Source: Nitrospira sp. UBA5698
GTDB lineage: Bacteria > Nitrospirota > Nitrospiria > Nitrospirales > Nitrospiraceae
Reading direction: 5' to 3'
NCBI GenBank assembly: GCA_002420115.1
Contig: DIHK01000054.1
Location: forward strand, 1-13,883
DNA length: 13,883 nt
This document shows, one piece after another, positions 1-7,351 of the stretch (its first letter is position 1; every line of letters begins with the position of its first letter). The notes under the pieces are model-generated. The model saw only the letters and a program-made list of their open reading frames with translations. It had not been told where the DNA came from and ran no database searches. The position numbers and the translations under genes are program-made.

Positions 1-81
1 GGGTGGGAAGTCTGAACTTTTACGACCCGCAGTCGGCTGGTCGTCACCAAGCCCTCGCAACCTGTGGAGAGGTCGACAAGC

Positions 82-834
82 TTACGAGCTGTGCAGTTCT
101 CGGAATCCCAACATCCGGCCGGCCGGTGCAGCCGTCCGGTAGTTTCGAACGCGAACCGTACGTCCGAGCAGAGGAAGATCGAGCGTGGCCCCTACTTTCA
201 TCGGCTGGCCTAGGCGCAACAATTCGTTGCCCGACGCGGACAAAATGTCCTTGGTGGAACTGTCAGGGAGTCCCTTCGCCGAAAACATTTCGATCTCGTC
301 CATCCCGAACTTGCTGAGCCCTAGTGAATAGGACCAGACCCGGTCGGGATGAGCGTTGTCGTCATGCACGATGGAGACGTGGTCATCCAGCTGAAAGGTC
401 GAGAGCACGCGTTGCTGCCAATCTGAGGGATTCACATAGGCCTGGGTGATGACATCATAGGCCGTGCCTTGTGACAACAGAGTCAAGCAGCGAGCCAGTC
501 GTGTCGCCAGGAGGACGGTATCCGGCATGTCCCGAGGGGAGGTAATGGATGGGGCAATCGCTCCCATGAGGTCATGTTCCCAGGTCAATTGTTTCATCAC
601 GGCGGCAACCTGATCCGTCGGAAGCGGCATGACGACATGGGCCGACCATGGCCCGTGAGTGGCCTGCCAGGACTCGGGCGATCCCTCTTCGTGCTGGATC
701 ATGAGCGGTCCGCCGTACTCTCGGTCATAGAGTGCCTTGACCTCATCCGTACCCGGAGCAGTGCCTCGATATCCGATAAAGTAGAGCGGTGGTCGTTTAG
801 CCGAGGGCTTGGGCGATTTCTTTCGAATTCTCAT
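82..834 (-). CDS. Hypothetical protein, possibly DUF4261-like
   Basis: A 250-residue soluble protein whose function I do not recognise. The N-terminus is basic (RKKSPKPSAKR), with no signal peptide or membrane segment. A C-terminal stretch around residues 150-185 (DDHVSIVHDDN, then WSYSLGLSKFGMDEIEMF) resembles the W-x-x-T/S-x-G-L-x-K-F-G-x-x-E-I-E pattern I associate with DUF4261 proteins; this is a resemblance from memory, not a search result. The ATG at 834 is preceded only by a weak purine stretch (GGATG, about 6 bp upstream). The stop is TAA at 82-84. It lies 127 bp downstream of typA on the same strand, and the gap holds degenerate heptamer repeats rather than a clear terminator. Coding status is likely because the frame is long and the product looks like a normal globular protein. 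Confidence 0.72.
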   Translation of the reverse strand: MRIRKKSPKPSAKRPPLYFIGYRGTAPGTDEVKALYDREYGGPLMIQHEEGSPESWQATHGPWSAHVVMPLPTDQVAAVMKQLTWEHDLMGAIAPSITSPRDMPDTVLLATRLARCLTLLSQGTAYDVITQAYVNPSDWQQRVLSTFQLDDHVSIVHDDNAHPDRVWSYSLGLSKFGMDEIEMFSAKGLPDSSTKDILSASGNELLRLGQPMKVGATLDLPLLGRTVRVRNYRTAAPAGRMLGFRELHSS

Positions 835-863
835 GTCAGCATCCGTAACTCATTACGAATAAG

Positions 864-932
864 AGCAAATAGCAAATGGCATATAGCGTATGGCAGAAAA
901 TTAATCCCTCAAGCCCTGAGCAATAAGCGATT
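864..932. repeat. Degenerate tandem heptamer repeats in typA-downstream spacer
   Basis: On the plus strand four consecutive 7-bp units occur at 864-870 (AGCAAAT), 871-877 (AGCAAAT), 878-884 (GGCATAT) and 885-891 (AGCGTAT), with a partial unit after them. Two further related units lie at 919-925 (AGCAATA) and 926-932 (AGCGATT). The approximate consensus is RGCRWAT. The same word family appears in the hscA-iscX spacer (10383-10448), so this looks like a dispersed intergenic repeat type rather than chance. Confidence 0.5.
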
Positions 933-954
933 CGCTATCGGCCCTAAGCTCTTT

Positions 955-974
955 GGCGGGACTATTTCCCCGCC
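955..974 (-). other. Stem-loop spanning the typA stop codon
   Basis: GGCGGG at 955-960 is the exact reverse complement of CCCGCC at 969-974, giving a 6-bp GC-only stem with an 8-nt loop that contains the typA TAG stop (962-964). On the typA transcript it is followed by AAAGAGC rather than a U-run. It is therefore not a standard intrinsic terminator; it could be a 3'-end stabilising hairpin or incidental. Confidence 0.3.
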
Positions 975-2818
975 TTCTTCGCTTTTCGACGGTCGTCCGG
1001 ATTCAGTAATCGTTTACGCAGGCGGAGGTTTTGCGGCGTGATCTCCACCAGTTCATCCGATCCAATATATTCCAATGCGAACTCAAGAGTCATCTCACGC
1101 GGAGGGGTCAGCACCAAGGCTTCATCAGACCCGGAGGCCCGCATGTTGGAGAGATGCTTTTCCTTGCACACGTTCACATCCAGATCCTCGTCGCGACTGT
1201 TTTGGCCGACGACCATCCCTCGGTACACCTCGACTCCAGGGCCGATGAACATGGCACCCCGTTCCTGGGTCATGAAGATGGCATAGCCTGTACTTGCCCC
1301 GTCTTCGTACGCGACAAGTGAGCCATGCGGGGTCACGAGAAGGTCTCGCTCTTCCGCCGGCTCGTAGGCCGAGAAGACATGGTGCAGAATGACGGTCCCG
1401 CGGGTCTTGGCCAACAGAATGTTTTTCAGTCCCATGATACCGCGGGTTGGAATGTGGTACTCCAGATGCATCTCACTGGTCCCGACGTCAGAGTGAATGA
1501 GCCGCATATGCCGCAGTTCGCCTCGGCGTTTTCCGAGCTCTTCGATCACGGTTCCCTGGTAGGTCTCCGGCACCTGGATGGTCAGCTCCTCGTACGGCTC
1601 CATGACCTTGTCGCCTTCGCGATGGACAATGACCTCCGGTTGGGAAACTTGCAGTTCGTACCCTTCCCGTCGCATCTGTTCGATCAAGACGGAGAGATGC
1701 AGTTCGCCTCGTCCTGCCACAAGAAAGCGATCGGCGCTGTCGGTCTCATTGACGCGGAGCGAGACATTGGTCTCCAGCTCCTTGAACAGGCGCTCGCGCA
1801 GGTGGCGCGAAGTGAGAAACTTGCCTTCGCGTCCGGCGAATGGACTGTTGTTGACGGAGAAGGTCATTTGTACGGTCGGCTCATCAATCGACACGCGTGG
1901 GAGGGCAACCGGCTTGTCGGCATCGGCGATGGTGTCGCCGATGCTCACGTCATCAATCCCGGCGACTGCGACGATTTCGCCGGCCGCTGCCTGTTCGGTG
2001 TCGGCTCGGTCGAGGCCGGAATAGACGGCGAGGTCGGATACTTTGCCTGGAATCTGTGCGCCGTTTTTGCCGAGCACCATGACATTCTGCCGCCTGGCAA
2101 TCGAACCGGACTGGACCTTGCCGATTCCCATCTTGCCTTTGTAGGGATCTTGCACAAGGGCCAGCACAAGAATTTGGAGCGGGGCATCGACGGTAATCGC
2201 CGGAGCAGGGATTTTCTCCAGTACGGTATCGAGCAATGGGACGATATCCGTTCCCGGCTTGTTGACATCGAGCGTGGCGATTCCTTTAATGGCCGATGTG
2301 TAGACGATCGGAAAGTCGAGTTGCTCATCGGTGGCCCCGAGATGGACGAACAGGTCGAAGGTGCGGTTGACGACGTCGTCGATGACGGCGTCCGGCCGAT
2401 CGATTTTGTTGATGACGACAATGGCTTTGTGCCCCAACGCCAACGCTTTCCGCAACACGAAGGTCGTTTGCGGCATGGGACCTTCTTTGGCATCGACCAA
2501 AATCAACACACCGTCCACCATCCGGAGCGTGCGTTCCACTTCCCCGCCGAAATCGGCGTGGCCCGGCGTATCGACGATATTGATTTTCACCCCGTTGTAG
2601 ATGACGCTGGCGTTTTTGGCTCGGATCGTAATGCCACGCTCCCGTTCCTGGTCCATCGAATCCATAATGCGTTCGCCCATATCATCGATCTTGCGATGGA
2701 CATGAGTTTGGCGCAGCACGGCGTCGACTAGGGTTGTTTTGCCGTGATCGACGTGAGCGATGATCGCGATATTGCGGATATCGCTTCGACGGTCCTGAGG
2801 GGCGCGTACGGTGGACAT
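962..2818 (-). CDS. typA: Translational GTPase TypA/BipA
   Basis: TypA/BipA is an EF-G-like GTPase that binds the 70S ribosome and supports growth and ribosome assembly under stress. The 618 residues are close to the usual length of about 605-615. All GTPase motifs are visible: P-loop AHVDHGKT (21-28), switch I RGIT ending at T64, DTPGH (83-87), NKID (137-140) and TSA (174-176). The remainder fits the EF-G-like domains II, III and V plus the TypA-specific C-terminal domain, with a basic tail. The ATG at 2818 follows AAGGA at 2831-2835 and a spacing of about 12 nt, and puts the P-loop where the family expects it. The gene appears to be transcribed alone, about 240 bp downstream of the last receiver gene, with its own candidate promoter. 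Long frames on the opposite strand are codon-bias shadows. Confidence 0.97.
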   Translation of the reverse strand: MSTVRAPQDRRSDIRNIAIIAHVDHGKTTLVDAVLRQTHVHRKIDDMGERIMDSMDQERERGITIRAKNASVIYNGVKINIVDTPGHADFGGEVERTLRMVDGVLILVDAKEGPMPQTTFVLRKALALGHKAIVVINKIDRPDAVIDDVVNRTFDLFVHLGATDEQLDFPIVYTSAIKGIATLDVNKPGTDIVPLLDTVLEKIPAPAITVDAPLQILVLALVQDPYKGKMGIGKVQSGSIARRQNVMVLGKNGAQIPGKVSDLAVYSGLDRADTEQAAAGEIVAVAGIDDVSIGDTIADADKPVALPRVSIDEPTVQMTFSVNNSPFAGREGKFLTSRHLRERLFKELETNVSLRVNETDSADRFLVAGRGELHLSVLIEQMRREGYELQVSQPEVIVHREGDKVMEPYEELTIQVPETYQGTVIEELGKRRGELRHMRLIHSDVGTSEMHLEYHIPTRGIMGLKNILLAKTRGTVILHHVFSAYEPAEERDLLVTPHGSLVAYEDGASTGYAIFMTQERGAMFIGPGVEVYRGMVVGQNSRDEDLDVNVCKEKHLSNMRASGSDEALVLTPPREMTLEFALEYIGSDELVEITPQNLRLRKRLLNPDDRRKAKKAGK

Positions 2819-2877
2819 GGTGACGGTGCTTCCTTAATGACAAAAATGACGCCCCGGGAGTGAGGCGCAAACTCAGA

Positions 2878-2907
2878 AGTATACTGGAAGACGATCCTCC
2901 GACACAA
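2878..2907 (-). promoter_or_regulatory. Candidate sigma70-type promoter for typA
   Basis: On the minus strand a TATACT hexamer (2883-2878, five of six to the -10 consensus) lies 18 bp downstream of TTGTGT (2907-2902, three of six to the -35 consensus). It sits about 60 bp upstream of the typA start. The -10 lies in the palindrome AGTATACT. The call is by eye only. The remainder of the 2819-3059 spacer shows no gene and no U-tract terminator for the upstream receiver gene. Confidence 0.35.
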
Positions 2908-3059
2908 GCAACAGGTCGATATGAAAGTGTCAGATGGGGCCGAGTCCGGATCAGCCGGCCAGGGGGCGTGTGTATCTCTCAATGCGCAGCGATGTGGCGT
3001 CTGCGTAGGTCCGATGTGCGGTACAGGAATTCTGTGTTTTTGATGAGGGTGGGTTGGGG

Positions 3060-3485
3060 CTATTCTTCGTTTGTGGAAGGGGGGGGAGCCTGTGAGAGTG
3101 GCAGAAAGGATTCAATCGTCTGCAGGAGGCGTTCTGGAGAAAATGGTTTCCGTAAGTATTCTGTCGCCCCGAGGTTGTTTGCCTCGCTCATTGATTCTGG
3201 GAGCGCATTTGCTGTGAGCATGATGACGGGAATCTCTCGCCATCCCGGTGTCGAGCGAATGGTACGCAGAATCTCAAGGCCGGACAGATTCGGGAGTGAG
3301 ATGTCGAGGAGCACCAAATCTGGAGCAGGACTGGTTTCTGTGAGCCGTTTCGCATTGCTGCCGTCAGGCGCATGTCGAACGGTGTAGCCCTGTCGTTCAA
3401 GCATGAAGCGAACCAAGCATGCGGTATCATCATGATCCTCGACCATCAGCACTGTCGGTGCCGATACAGCCGTCACTTGCTCCAT
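3060..3485 (-). CDS. Stand-alone CheY-like response regulator (receiver only)
   Basis: A single receiver domain of 141 residues, acting as a phosphoacceptor switch without an output domain. The acidic pair is E16/D17 (VLMVEDHDD), the phosphoacceptor is D61 (LVLLDISLP), the switch residue is T91 (VIMLTAN), Y110 is the aromatic switch position and K113 is followed by the usual Pro (RKPF). A short acidic, Pro-rich tail follows (SQAPPPSTNEE). I chose the ATG at 3485 rather than the longer frame from 3623 because a perfect AAGGAGG (3494-3500) lies 8 nt upstream and the extra 46 residues are not domain-like. It is the last gene of the four-gene minus-strand signalling cluster and is closely similar to the receivers at 3653-4135 and 6914-7351, sharing a V-E-D-x-x-D-T-A signature. 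The partner is probably the hybrid kinase nearby (inferred). Confidence 0.93.
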   Translation of the reverse strand: MEQVTAVSAPTVLMVEDHDDTACLVRFMLERQGYTVRHAPDGSNAKRLTETSPAPDLVLLDISLPNLSGLEILRTIRSTPGWREIPVIMLTANALPESMSEANNLGATEYLRKPFSPERLLQTIESFLPLSQAPPPSTNEE

Positions 3486-3493
3486 ATATTCTC

Positions 3494-3500
3494 CCTCCTT
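3494..3500 (-). promoter_or_regulatory. Shine-Dalgarno fixing the receiver start at 3485
   Basis: AAGGAGG on the minus strand, with 8 nt to the ATG at 3485-3483. This near-ideal site decides against the longer in-frame start at 3623. Confidence 0.85.
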
Positions 3501-3652
3501 GCTGGATGCTGATCGGGTGAAGAAGAGGTGAGACCTGCTCCGAGAAGGCGAGTGCCCCCAAGTAAGGGTTTGTCTTGTTGCCGACGATCCATTGAGTCTC
3601 AGCCAGTGCTCCTCGGAGGCCACATCGTAGTGCGGGGAAGGCTAATAGACTT

Positions 3653-4135
3653 CTAGTCAGCCCGCTTTTTTCTCAGCCTACCTCCAAGCTGACGATCGAC
3701 TGATGTACGCCGTTTGCGAGTTGGGGTGCTGGGGACTTTACGTGCTGGGCGTCGCGGTGTCGGCCCAAGAGAGAGCGTCTGTTTCACGGCTGCAAGTAAA
3801 CCCAACGATCCCTTTTGTTTTGTCACGTACGCGGTTGCGCCTTCACTGAGCGCTCGCCGAATATCCGGCTCGTAAGAATCAGCGCTGAGGACAATGATGG
3901 GAACCTGTTTCCAGTCAGGATCGTCACGGATCATGCGGAGGACTTCCGGGCCGCTTACGTAGGGAATGACGAGGTCAAGCAAGACCAGTGAAGGGGGACG
4001 GACGGTTCCAACGAGGGCGGTAGCTTGGCGTCCATCCTTGACTTGGAGAACCGAAAACCCTTCTCGTTCCAAGACGTGTTTGAGCAGGTCTGCTGTATCC
4101 TGTTCGTCCTCGACCACCAAGACTTTCTGTTTCAT
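3653..4135 (-). CDS. Stand-alone receiver with strongly basic C-terminal tail
   Basis: A receiver domain of about 125 residues plus a 33-residue basic tail, 160 residues in all. The acidic pair is E9/D10, the phosphoacceptor D54 (LVLLDLVIP), the switch residue S84 (IVLSADS), and K106 is conserved. The usual cis-proline after that lysine is replaced by Gln (TKQKG). Residues 128-160 contain 14 Lys/Arg in 33, including RKRR and RLRKKR, and look disordered; nucleic-acid or membrane binding is possible but unproven. The ATG at 4135 is chosen over 4234 because AGGAGG (4142-4147) lies 6 nt upstream and the canonical receiver start (KVLVVEDE) follows at once. The gene lies downstream of the hybrid kinase (171-bp gap) and upstream of another receiver (167-bp gap). 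I see no typical DNA-binding output fold. Confidence 0.92.
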   Translation of the reverse strand: MKQKVLVVEDEQDTADLLKHVLEREGFSVLQVKDGRQATALVGTVRPPSLVLLDLVIPYVSGPEVLRMIRDDPDWKQVPIIVLSADSYEPDIRRALSEGATAYVTKQKGSLGLLAAVKQTLSLGPTPRRPARKVPSTPTRKRRTSVDRQLGGRLRKKRAD

Positions 4136-4141
4136 GACACG

Positions 4142-4147
4142 CCTCCT
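4142..4147 (-). promoter_or_regulatory. Shine-Dalgarno fixing the receiver start at 4135
   Basis: AGGAGG on the minus strand, within GGAGGAGG, with 6 nt to the ATG. It rules against the upstream in-frame ATG at 4234. Confidence 0.85.
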
Positions 4148-4224
4148 CCGAAGGTTGCCTTTTGGTCGTGCGCAACCCTTGTTCCCATCTTCTATCGGAG
4201 TTTTTCCACACAGCTTGAGGGGAG

Positions 4225-4248
4225 CCCAGTCCACAGGCCGGTACTGGG
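4225..4248. other. Inverted repeat in kinase-receiver spacer
   Basis: CCCAGT (4225-4230) and ACTGGG (4243-4248) form a perfect 6-bp inverted repeat with a 12-nt loop, about 60 bp beyond the hybrid kinase stop on the minus strand. There is no U-run, so it is not called a terminator. It may be a protein-binding dyad or incidental. Confidence 0.2.
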
Positions 4249-4306
4249 TCTGAATGAGCCGAGGAGGTCTGTGGAAGGGGAGGTTGAGAAGAACGCAGGT
4301 TGGTGC

Positions 4307-6700
4307 TCAGGCCGCTTTGTCTCGTAGGGCCCCAAGACATTGGGTGATGGTCGACAGGAGCACTTTCTTCTTGATCGGTTTACAGAGATGCGCCGTGCAT
4401 CCCGCGTTCAGACTCTTCGTGGCTTCTTCGGAGAAGGCATTGGCAGTGAAGGCAACGATCGGTGTCGCTAGACGCTGCTGATCATGTTCCCATCGACGAA
4501 TGCTCGCCGTTGCTTCGAGCCCGTCCATGACCGGCATTTGCATATCCATGAGGACTAAATCGTATGTGCCGTTTTTGAACTTCTCCAGCCCCACGGCTCC
4601 GTTTTCGGCCATCTCTAACTGATGTGAGCTTTCTTTCAGGAAGAGGCTGATGATGTCGCGATTCTCTTCCAAGTCTTCCACCAGCAGAATGCGACCGGAC
4701 AACGGAGTGGAGGACTGTGTAGTGTCATGCGGGTCTTGTGGATCCTGCATGGGTTCGAGTAGATCCAACGCAGTCGCCAACGATTCCATGAGGCGTCGTC
4801 GACTGAGTGGTTTCGCCAGGTGACTCGTGATTGCAAGGGATTTGGCGCGTACCGCATCGTGCCGCGAAAGATCCGAGGAGTGCAAGACAATGGGCAGCGA
4901 CTCACTGGTCGGGCGGGTGCGGATCGCTTCGATGAGGCTCAGGCCATCCATACCCGGCATGTGATAATCCACGATGACAAGGTCGAACGGCTCATTGCGT
5001 GTCGTCGCATCATCCAAAATAGCCAACGCAGCTGCTCCACTCTGGGCTTCTGTCAGATGCATGCCGGTACGTGCGAGATGCTCACGCACAATCATCAGAT
5101 TCGTCTCATTGTCGTCGACGATGAGCAGTCGCCGCCCATGAAGATCCAGGTATTGCGGTTGGCGTTCGACTTCCAGTAGTGGTGCTTCGGGCATTTCAAG
5201 CGTAAAGGAGAACGTGGTGCCAATGCCCAGGGTGCTGTCGACTTCAAGACAGCCCCCCATGAGTTCCACAAGCTGTTTGGAGATATGCAAGCCGAGTCCG
5301 GATCCGCCGTATTTGCGAGTCGTCGTTGAATCGACTTGTGTGAAGACCTCAAAAATGCTCTGAAGCTTCTCCGGCGGGATCCCGATGCCGGTATCCGATA
5401 CCAAGAAGCGCAAGGCGTGAAGAGACTTCCGATTGGGTGCCGGTTCGACCTTGACCATGACATGCCCTGACTCTGTGAACTTCACTGCATTGCCGATGAG
5501 ATTGATGAGCACCTGTTGCACTCGCGTCGGATCACCGATGACCCCTCGTGGGACGTCCGGGTGGACGAGGACCAGAAGTTCGAGTTTCTTGGCCTGGGCC
5601 TTGCCCGTCATGATTTCCGATATGGTATCGATGAGCTGAGGTAAGTCGAATGGCACCGTTTCCAGATTTAGGTAACCAGCTTCGATTTTTGAGAGATCCA
5701 AAATCGCATTGAGCAGATCCATCAGTGAGCCTGCCGCGCGTGTAAATCGTCCAACGTAGTTGGCTTGTTCTGGTGTGAGAGGCGTCTCCTGAAGCAGCTC
5801 CGCCATGCCGATGATCGCATTCATCGGGGTGCGGATTTCGTGGCTCATGGTGGCAAGAAAATCGCTCTTAGCCTTGGCAGCCTGGAGAGCCTGTTCATGG
5901 GCTTGGGCCATCCGTAGTGCGGAGGATTTCCGTTCACTGATATCCCGTAGGAGACCAGTGTACAATCGACGCTCGCCGAGCTTCGTCTCACTGACGGCAA
6001 GGTCGAGGTCAAAGACCGAACCGTCTTTACGGCGGCCGACTACCTCGCGCCCCATCCCAATAACCTTGGCGTGTCCTGTGCGATGATAATTGGCCATGTA
6101 GCCGTCATGCTCGCTGTGATAGGGCTCCGGCATCAGGATGGTGACGTTCTGGCCGATCATTTCGGGCGCGCGATACCCGAACAGCAGCTCGGCGGCCCGA
6201 TTGAAGCTTTCGATTATCCCACGTTCGTTGATCGTAATAATCCCGTCAGCCGCATGATCGACAATGGCCTCCAGACGCGACCGTTGTTCCTGAAGTGAAT
6301 ATTCCACTCGTTTCCGTTCCGAAATGTTTTGATGTGAAATGACGAAGTGAGGCGGTCCACTCCAGCAAAGTGGCATGATACGCATCATGAACCATCGAGA
6401 TTCCGACGGACTGTGACAGGGATACTCGAGATAGCCTGAATCCTTCTTGCCGGAGAGGACCTCGTTGATCAGCTCGTATGCTGCGAGGCCTAAGCCATCT
6501 TCACGTTGCCCAGCCGCTTTACAGATCTCCAGATAATTGACACCTAACCAACTCACTGCACTGATGGAACAGTCATTGGCAACGCCGAAGTTGATCCAGC
6601 TCTGATTGACATAACGAATGACGCCAGCGCCATCGATGATCGCCAGATGCTCAGGGATTGAGCCGACAAGCGAATCCAGAAATTCTACGCGGGTATCCAT
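4307..6700 (-). CDS. Soluble hybrid histidine kinase, PAS-PAS-HisKA-HATPase-REC-REC
   Basis: A 797-residue sensor kinase with no membrane segment, so probably cytoplasmic. Domain order: PAS1 (about 8-128), PAS2 (about 142-258), HisKA with phospho-His H287 (SHEIRTPMNA), HATPase_c with N404, DTGIGI from D436 and GGSGLGL (465-471), REC1 (about 523-645; D529/D530, D578, S608, K630) and REC2 (about 669-795; E675/D676, D719, T752, K774). Both receivers look competent. PAS2 matches the FixL heme-PAS signature: H198 (SEHDGY) and R218 (GMGRE) have the same 20-residue spacing as H200 and R220 of Bradyrhizobium FixL. No HPt or output domain follows. The ATG at 6700 has a weak AGGCGAG 9 nt upstream; a TTG at 6769, with AGGA 11 nt upstream, would add 23 residues. 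It lies between receiver genes on the same strand, so phosphotransfer among them is likely (inferred). Confidence 0.93.
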   Translation of the reverse strand: MDTRVEFLDSLVGSIPEHLAIIDGAGVIRYVNQSWINFGVANDCSISAVSWLGVNYLEICKAAGQREDGLGLAAYELINEVLSGKKDSGYLEYPCHSPSESRWFMMRIMPLCWSGPPHFVISHQNISERKRVEYSLQEQRSRLEAIVDHAADGIITINERGIIESFNRAAELLFGYRAPEMIGQNVTILMPEPYHSEHDGYMANYHRTGHAKVIGMGREVVGRRKDGSVFDLDLAVSETKLGERRLYTGLLRDISERKSSALRMAQAHEQALQAAKAKSDFLATMSHEIRTPMNAIIGMAELLQETPLTPEQANYVGRFTRAAGSLMDLLNAILDLSKIEAGYLNLETVPFDLPQLIDTISEIMTGKAQAKKLELLVLVHPDVPRGVIGDPTRVQQVLINLIGNAVKFTESGHVMVKVEPAPNRKSLHALRFLVSDTGIGIPPEKLQSIFEVFTQVDSTTTRKYGGSGLGLHISKQLVELMGGCLEVDSTLGIGTTFSFTLEMPEAPLLEVERQPQYLDLHGRRLLIVDDNETNLMIVREHLARTGMHLTEAQSGAAALAILDDATTRNEPFDLVIVDYHMPGMDGLSLIEAIRTRPTSESLPIVLHSSDLSRHDAVRAKSLAITSHLAKPLSRRRLMESLATALDLLEPMQDPQDPHDTTQSSTPLSGRILLVEDLEENRDIISLFLKESSHQLEMAENGAVGLEKFKNGTYDLVLMDMQMPVMDGLEATASIRRWEHDQQRLATPIVAFTANAFSEEATKSLNAGCTAHLCKPIKKKVLLSTITQCLGALRDKAA

Positions 6701-6913
6701 TTGGAACGGCTCGCCTATGACCTTTGGTGATCCTAACGCCCCGGCGGTGCTGACGTGACACGAGAGCAACGTGGACGCTATCCTAACATTCGATAGTATT
6801 TCGGAGGCTCAGTAGCCAAACTTGAGAGGACCTTACGTAGGTTCGCGCGTCCTGTGGTTGGAACCCCCTACACCTGTGAATGTGTGTGAGGAACGAGCAG
6901 GGGATCCAGGCAG

Positions 6914-7351
6914 TTACGGATGACGAGACATCGTGGGGGACGGTCTCGTGATAGGGGTACCGGAAGGTGTCAGGGCTCGTCCAATACATCTCAGCAAACT
7001 GTCGCGCTTAAATGGTTTGAGCATGTAATCCTGCACCTTGATGGACACCGCCCGGCGGATACAGAGCGGATCGACGACCGCTGTCAGCAGGACCACTGGA
7101 ACGTCTTGCCAGTCGGGGGTCGCTCGAATTGTCTCCAGAATAGTGACACCATCGACCTGAGGAAGCTGGATGTCCAGCAGTACGAGTGAAGGAGGCGGCA
7201 TCGAAGCAATCTTGTTCAGTGCGTCCTGGCCGTCGGCGGCATGCACGACTTGATAGCCATTTTCCTGCAGGATCAGCTTTACGAGATCGGCGGTATCCGT
7301 TTCATCTTCGACGACGAGGATCGGTTGATTGATGTCGGGTTGTTCGATCAT
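6914..7351 (-). CDS. Stand-alone CheY-like response regulator (receiver only)
   Basis: A 145-residue single receiver domain and the first gene of the minus-strand signalling cluster. Key residues are E15/D16 (ILVVEDETD), phosphoacceptor D60 (LVLLDIQLP), T90 (VVLLTAV), Y109 and K112 followed by Pro (LKPF). The tail is short and Ser/Thr/Pro-rich (TPSGTPITRPSPTM). It resembles the receiver at 3653-4135 particularly closely in the stretches EDExDTADL and PPSLVLLD, which suggests local duplication. The ATG at 7351 is preceded by a poor ribosome site (AGGA about 12 nt upstream), unlike its two paralogues. It is 213 bp upstream of the hybrid kinase and diverges from the PBP1A gene. A likely role is phosphate donor, acceptor or sink for the neighbouring kinase; this is inferred from position. 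Confidence 0.93.
   Translation of the reverse strand: MIEQPDINQPILVVEDETDTADLVKLILQENGYQVVHAADGQDALNKIASMPPPSLVLLDIQLPQVDGVTILETIRATPDWQDVPVVLLTAVVDPLCIRRAVSIKVQDYMLKPFKRDSLLRCIGRALTPSGTPITRPSPTMSRHP

Noticed and set aside
1..81. Plus-strand 104-residue frame starting at the left edge
   Set aside because: It overlaps the 3' end of the minus-strand gene, is Ser/Pro/Arg-rich like other shadow frames, and has no ribosome site in view.
1325..2731. 468-residue open frame on the plus strand inside typA
   Set aside because: It lies wholly antisense to a textbook TypA and its product has no recognisable domains. GC-rich codon bias readily opens such a frame.
3486..3623. N-terminal extension of the receiver to an ATG at 3623
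   Set aside because: The strong AAGGAGG before the ATG at 3485 and normal receiver length favour the short form.
6770..6913. Promoter between the first receiver and the hybrid kinase (TTTGGC with TACTAT)
   Set aside because: Only weak matches to consensus. Co-transcription with the receiver is as likely, so no feature was called.
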